Position numbers and translations under genes: made by a program. From Rhizaria sp. SCN 62-66 (lineage: Eukaryota; Rhizaria, unplaced), in NCBI GenBank assembly GCA_001724265.1, contig MEDY01000154.1, forward strand, positions 1 through 61,550: a stretch of 61,550 bases of DNA, given 5' to 3'. This document shows, one piece after another, positions 56,400 through 61,550 of the stretch. Positions within the stretch are counted from its first letter, which is position 1, and the number at the start of each line of letters is the position of its first letter. The notes beneath the pieces were generated by a model. The model searched no databases. It was not told the DNA's origin and saw only the letters and a list, made by a program, of their open reading frames with translations.

Positions 56400-59300
56400 A
56401 TGGACCTTTCGCGCCGTGCGGAAGCGCGCCGTGCAGCGGAGCCAGTCATGGCTGTTATCGCTACGAACGACCTTCAGCGTCGCGACGGTGTTCCCGCACC
56501 CGGTCCTGCTCCTAACGGCCGCCGTGGCCGCAATGGCATGTCTGGCATGTTGGGGGGCGCCTCGGGCCAGCCCGGTGCATGCGGTACGTGTCCCTTTTTG
56601 CCTTTCAATGCCCACGAAACATATCTCAACTCGATTGTGCTGTCTTTCCCACCACAAACATCTCCCAATACTACATATCGTGCAGATAGTGACGCATACA
56701 AGGACATTACTGCGATTTTGATTATACTACTCGAAAAGCCGCAATTTTTTGTTTATTTTATGTATTTTATTCTCATCTAGTCTTCATTTGTGACCGTAAA
56801 TTCTCTATTTCACAATCTCTGCATCGCGCTTGTCCGCGTGCAGGCGAGAACGGTGCCAACGGCGCACCCGGCGCCCGCGGTGCCGACGCTCGCGACGCGA
56901 TGGTGTACATCTCCTCCTCTGGTGGCGACGACGTGACGATCTGGCGATCTGACCAGCACCATTCGCTGCCTCTGCGCGTGTCGCAGCCCGGCTTCGTGAT
57001 GCTCGACGCGCGTGGCGGCGACGGTGCTGTCGGCCAGCGCGGCGGTAACGGCGGTGCTGGTGGCAGCGGTGGCTCCGGCGGCGTCGGCATGAGCGGCCAT
57101 GACAGCAGCAGCGGTCCCGGTGGTTCTGGCGGCCGTGGTGGCAACGGCGGCAATGGCGGCCGCGGCGGCAACGGCGGCTGGGGCGGTCCCGGCGGCGACG
57201 GCGGCCGCGGTGGCAACACCGTCATCTCCGTCGACGAGAACCAGACCGCGCTGATGTGGCTGATGGAGGCCGACGTGCGCCGTGGTTTTGGAGCGCCCGG
57301 TGGTGCGGGCGGCCTCGGCGGCTCTGGTGGCTCAGGCGGCAGTGGCGGCTTTGGTGGCCGCGGCGGGCGCGGCGGGCGCAACAACGAGCGGACGTTCCCC
57401 AGCGGCTCCTCCGGCTCCTCCGGCTGGTCGGGCTCGCGTGGGCAGAACGGCGTGCGTGGCAACGCGGGCCCCAACGGCCGCGACGGTATCCCCGGCAGCG
57501 TCTTCTGGCAGGTCACGCGCGGCGGCATGGTCGTCGGTTCTGCGCAGGACCGTTTCAACGCCTCCGTCGAGAGCTTCACCGTGTACGACGACAACGGCGA
57601 CGGCGTGTTCGAGCCCGGATCCGAGCTTTTCATCCGCGACACGGTCTGGCGCAACGTCGGCCAGCTGCCCTTCCCGGCGGGCGCGATCGTGACGTTCCAC
57701 CCTGGAGACGAGCTCCCAGTGGTGAGCGACCAGAGCTTCTACCCGTCGCCACTCGTGTACCCCGGACAGGAGCACGTTGTGCCGCACCAGTTCCGCATGC
57801 GGCTTCCCGACGCCGGCGAGCCCTGCCACAACAAGCCGTACCGCCAGGAAGTCTCGGTGTCTTCGCGCGTGTCGCTGCTCAACCGTCCGTTCCCCCAGGC
57901 CTCGGTCAAGTCCGCGCCCATCGTCGTCGAGTGGCCCGTGCGCGTGGAGGAGATTATCGGCGCCGACTGGCTCGGCGCTGGCGAGATCACGCGCATCATC
58001 GTCCGCGTACGCAATGTCGCCAACCGCACCTACGGCGGCTCCTCCGAGACGAGCGACGCGACGGCCGGCAAGGTCGAGCTGCGTCTCTGCGTGGACCCGC
58101 TTATCTACGTGCTGCCCACGGACCCAGCGACGCTGGCGCCCGGGCAGACCGCGGCGTACTCGATCGGCGACGCCGGCCACGCCGCGGCCATCATCCTGCC
58201 CGAGATCCCCGCGGCCGGCACGATGGACGTCGTGCTGACGCTGCAGCTCGGCGCCGAGGCCGGCAGCAAGCTCTTCTGCAAGCTGCCGATGCGCTACGAC
58301 TTGCTGCTGCGTGACCGTTGCATCGAGTACTACTCGCGCACTATGCGCGTCACGCCCATCTTCGTCGCCAACACGGCATCGGACGCCGTGCTTGTCACCT
58401 GCGACAAGCTCTCGCGCAACACCTTCCTGGCGTGGTCCTACCTGTTCCAGATGCTCGGCCTCTCGGTCCAGTTCTGGGACATCCAGCGCTACAACGGCTT
58501 TGCCGCTGCCGACGTCTCCTGGGTTGGCGCCACGCGTCTGCTGGTGATTGCGTCCTACGACATGGGCGGCCTCGAAGGCTCTGCCTCCGCCGCCAGCTCC
58601 AAGGGCTCCACAGTCATCGACTTCCTGCGCTTTGCCGAGCTCACGCAGCACATGCGCGGTTTCATCCCCACCGAGGCTACCAAGTCGCACCCGGACGCGT
58701 TCCCCGTCAAGGGCGAGCGCGGGCCGGACCAGGCGCTCGTCATCCTGGGTGGCTTCTCCGACCGCGCGACCTCGCGTCTGCTGTACGACCTGTGCCAGCC
58801 CGTTCAAGGCGCGCTGGGGATGTCCGCGGGCAAGCCGGAGCCGCAGGGCAACGGCAAGACAAGCACCATCTACCCGGGCTCCACCAGCGACGCACCGCGC
58901 GCGACGCCGCTGCCGGCGCCGTCTGCGAAGCGTGGGAGCCAGACGCTCACGGCCGAGGACGGCTTCCGCAGCCAGTTCCACGTCTCCGGTGGCGGTTTTT
59001 GCTGCTACTTGTGCGCGATTTGCATGGACGGGTGCTCGAGCGACCCGCAGGTGCTGCTGGCGAAGCTGCAGAAGGAGATTGCCGAGCAGGACCCGTCGCG
59101 CATGTACCTCATTGCGCACGAGCAACGCGAGAAGGGCAAGGTTCTCGACGTCGGCTGCATCAGCTCGCAGTCGTGCCCGCTCGCCGTGTACCCGTGTCTG
59201 TACCCGCGCTCGGCGCCCATTGCCGCCGTGCCCGAGCCTGACCTCAGCAGCGGCTGGGTGCCCTACGTCTTTGACGAGGTGACCTTCACTGCGAAGCAGG

Positions 59301-60601
59301 AGCCATGGCTGCCGGGACCGTTCATGGACGCATTCATCGCCATCTTCCACACGCTGCCGATCGAGCACCGCATCATGACCCTGGCCAACAACTACCTCGC
59401 GCGCCTCACCTTCAAGCTGCCGCAGTGCGGCGTGGTCGGCATGAACGCCGTTGTGCTCGCGTCACTGATGCGCACCATCAAGGCCGAGTACGACTCCGGC
59501 GACGCCGCGCTGCCGCTGGCGAACCGCCTGGTGACGGCGTGCTTCGAGCACCCCGACTGGGTGATGAAGGAGGTTCACCTCGTCGTCGCCGCGCTCCGCG
59601 GCCCCGGCATTGATCTGGGCTCCGACCTCGGCGAGAAGCTCGCTGGCCACGCTAAGAAGCTCGCGGGCTTCTTCGCTGAGCGCGTCAACTCGACCCCAGC
59701 GAACGTCATCACGCACTCGCGCCTCATGCGTCCCCAGCCCATGGCCTGCGCCAGCGACGAGACCTACGCCGAGATCATGCGGCTTGCGCCCTCGTTCGCG
59801 CTGCTCTGGTCCCCCTGCGACGAGCGCACGCTGCCTAAGCGCTTTGCTGGCTCTGGTGACGTTACTTTCCCCGAGCTTGGCGTCGCCGTGCGTCCCTTCG
59901 TGCCCGCGCACGCGTCGGAGCAGGCTTCGTCGTGGTACTACTCCGACTCGTACGCCGTCCAGCGTCTCCAGCGCAAGCACAACGACGCCGCCGCCGCTGC
60001 TGCCGCCGCCGCTGCTGCTGCCGCTGCTGCCGCCGCCGCTGCCGCGCACCACCACGCGATGCAGCAGCAGCAGGCCGCGGCCGCGCAGGCGCAGGCGTGG
60101 CACAACTACGCCCCGCCGGCCCCGCAGTGGGCGCAGGCGCTCCCCGAGGGCACTGTGCTTATGGAGGCTCCCGCGCCGCCGCCGGACTCGATGACGTTCG
60201 CCGAGGTCGTGTTCGATGCGCCGCCCGTGTTCGAGTCGCAGACGTCGATGATGGAGCTCAAGGCCGGTCCCCCCGCGTACGAGGACATCGGCACGAGCGC
60301 CGACGACGCCGCTGCGGCCGCGCTGGGCACCGCGTCGGCGCAGTTCTCCGAGTCGTCGCTCGGCCGCCTCAGCGAGCAGGCGCTGGCCGACGCCGCGCGC
60401 GAGGGCCAGCAGCAGGCCTCGAAGCAGTCTGCTGAGATGGCCGCCGCCGAGGAAGAGGAGCGCCAGCGCCGCTTCGGGGCGCAGATGGCGGCGGAGCAGA
60501 ATGCCACGTCTGATGTTGCGTCGGACGATGACGCCACGTCGGGTGACTTCGATGGAGCGGGCTTCGCCGATGCCAACGACCGCACCGGTGACCCCCAGTA
60601 A
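56400..60601 (+). CDS. Large Gly-rich, collagen-like protein of unknown function
   Basis: Exons 56400-56583 and 56844-60601 join in phase 1 and give 1,313 residues ending in TAA. Splicing creates an in-register GENGANGAPGARGAD collagen-type run. Residues about 115-210 are Gly-rich GGxGGxG repeats. A beta-rich region follows (FWQVTRGGMVVGSAQDRF, VYDDNGDGVFEPGSELF), with repeated calcium-loop-like DNDGDG spacing. A conserved-looking body runs to about 1080, and the C-terminus has Ala, His and Gln tracts. There is no signal peptide and no membrane helix, so despite the collagen repeats it is probably intracellular. The layout recalls large uncharacterised Gly-rich proteins of protists and fungi. 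I do not assign a function. Confidence 0.75.
56584..56843 (+). other. Intron of the collagen-like gene (260 nt)
   Basis: Exon ...GGTGCATGCG, donor GTACGT, acceptor CGCGTGCAG, exon GCGAGAACGG. Phase 1, AT-rich body. The only intron here longer than 144 nt. Confidence 0.9.
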
Positions 60602-61275
60602 GGTAACTTGGACTGCGTGTAGCCCCCGGTAATGTAACTGGACTGCGGATGGGCTTCGAAAGGGCTGTGTGTTTTACACCATGTACATCTCTCATCACCT
60701 GTGGGAATGTACGAACGTGTGGTTTTAATTTTCTGTTTGTCTTGCTTCTTGTGTACTTTTATTTGTCGTATTCTAGCACCGATATGTCTCTCCATGACAG
60801 TTGTAGCTGCAAGGTTTATCGACGTACAAACAACACAGAACAAGCATGGCATGTATTTTTGTGTCAATATCATTTCTTTCTTCTTGAGACTTTTTATTTT
60901 TCGACCAACAAACGCATATGATCCTGGTCTGGTGAAGAGATCTTCTTGATCTTTTCACTCAGATCGGCCTTCTTGCTCCGATGTGTAACCCTGCGTATGA
61001 TATGCAAATTCGATATGTCTCATGTCGGACGTGTGTCCGTGCAATAAACAATGTAACTGCTTGAATGTACCATTTCTTCGTGTCCCAATTTCAGTTGCGA
61101 CAGGCACATTTCTATTGACCATGATAGGATGAATAAGCCTCAAAAGGGGCGTTTGAAAATGTTTGAAAATGTTTTGTATTATGGAGAAAAATTTAACTGA
61201 TCAAGAGTAAAAATAAGGATCACAATGCATTCTGTGGTGCACATTGTTCATTGAAATACTGACTGTTGCTGTCTT

Positions 61276-61311
<36 letters not shown>

Positions 61312-61375
61312 TCTTGGAAAATAATCTTAAGGTGTGGCAGTAACACTGCCCAGTGTCCTGCAGCGACTAAGGCGC
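60602..61375. other. Intergenic stretch between convergent genes
   Basis: About 770 bp, AT-rich, holding the 3' flanks of the collagen-like and HSP70 genes. It includes a tandem GTTTGAAAAT pair near 61151-61170 and the TTG microsatellite at 61276-61310. Confidence 0.55.
61276..61310 (+). repeat. (TTG)n microsatellite
   Basis: Eleven and two-thirds perfect TTG units, 66 bp past the HSP70 stop. In the HSP70 transcript it would read as CAA/AAC repeats in the 3' UTR. Confidence 0.95.
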
Positions 61376-61550
61376 TTAGTCGACCTCCTCAACCTTGACG
61401 TTGTTGGCGGGGCCCGACGAAGGGGCAGCGCCACCGAAGCCCGCGTCCTCGCCGTCGCCCATGCCAGCGCCAGCAGCGCCGTCGGGCATGCCGCCGGCCT
61501 GGTAGAGCTTGGTGATGATGGGGGCGCAGACGCCCTCGAGCTCCTTCTGC
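61376..61550 (-). CDS. HSP70: Cytosolic HSP70, C-terminal fragment (5' truncated by window edge)
   Basis: 57 residues run in from the window edge to TAA (61376-61378 on the plus strand). The sequence starts [20 protein letters not shown], which is the end of the HSP70 C-terminal lid. A Gly/Ala-rich linker follows, then the terminal EEVD that binds TPR co-chaperones and marks a cytosolic/nuclear HSP70 rather than an ER or organelle form. Its substrate domains lie beyond the window. Confidence 0.95.
   Translation of the reverse strand, partial: QKELEGVCAPIITKLYQAGGMPDGAAGAGMGDGEDAGFGGAAPSSGPANNVKVEEVD

Noticed and set aside
1-61550. CRISPR arrays, operons, insertion sequences or viral insertions
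   Set aside because: No spaced repeats, transposase or integrase, terminal repeats or viral proteins are visible. Gene structure is eukaryotic.

Overview
The window is nuclear DNA from a protist. The genes are long and GC-rich, carry few short AT-rich spliceosomal introns, are separated by AT-rich intergenic DNA, and encode typical eukaryotic proteins. A dynein-arm assembly factor of the Kintoun type suggests a lineage with motile cilia. I cannot place the species. Large Ala/Ser/Gln low-complexity tracts run through most of the proteins.

Layout, left to right: the 3' end of an unidentified gene (1-393, +). A giant surface protein of about 4,900 residues with a REJ-like region, a GPS cleavage motif and five membrane helices (17012-2043, -, three exons). 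A ferric reductase/NADPH oxidase-like protein (18074-21421, +). An ALC1/CHD1L-type SNF2 plus macro-domain remodeller (28041-22324, -). A membrane-anchored pseudokinase-kinase (31703-28583, -). A small secreted saposin-like protein (32247-32693, +). A ribosomal-L1-fold nucleolar protein (35837-34446, -). A TMEM184/DUF300 protein with a huge disordered tail (36860-41929, +). Kintoun/DNAAF2 (43015-47004, +). A YIPF1/2-like Golgi protein (48652-47744, -). A FYVE-TBC RabGAP (49547-55867, +). A collagen-like Gly-rich protein (56400-60601, +). The C-terminus of cytosolic HSP70 (61550-61376, -). The genes form no obvious pathway. YIPF and FYVE-TBC share membrane-traffic themes and a divergent promoter region.

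The main discovery is in the code. Four genes each contain one in-frame TAG inside otherwise continuous coding sequence, at 11031-11033, 25963-25965, 29009-29011 and 41219-41221 (strands -, -, -, +). In two of them homology demands continuation: the TAG separates the SNF2 motor from the macro domain in the ALC1-like gene, and lies just before a recognisable PGD-type module in the kinase gene. All 13 visible gene ends use TAA (9) or TGA (4), never TAG. The economical reading is that UAG is a rare sense codon here, about 4 in 16,350 codons. The residue is unproven; the kinase site favours a polar residue such as Gln.

A second genome-wide oddity is the 5' splice site. All seven introns I could define begin GT[T/A]CG[T/A], with C at +4 instead of the usual A, and six of the seven are 135-144 nt long.
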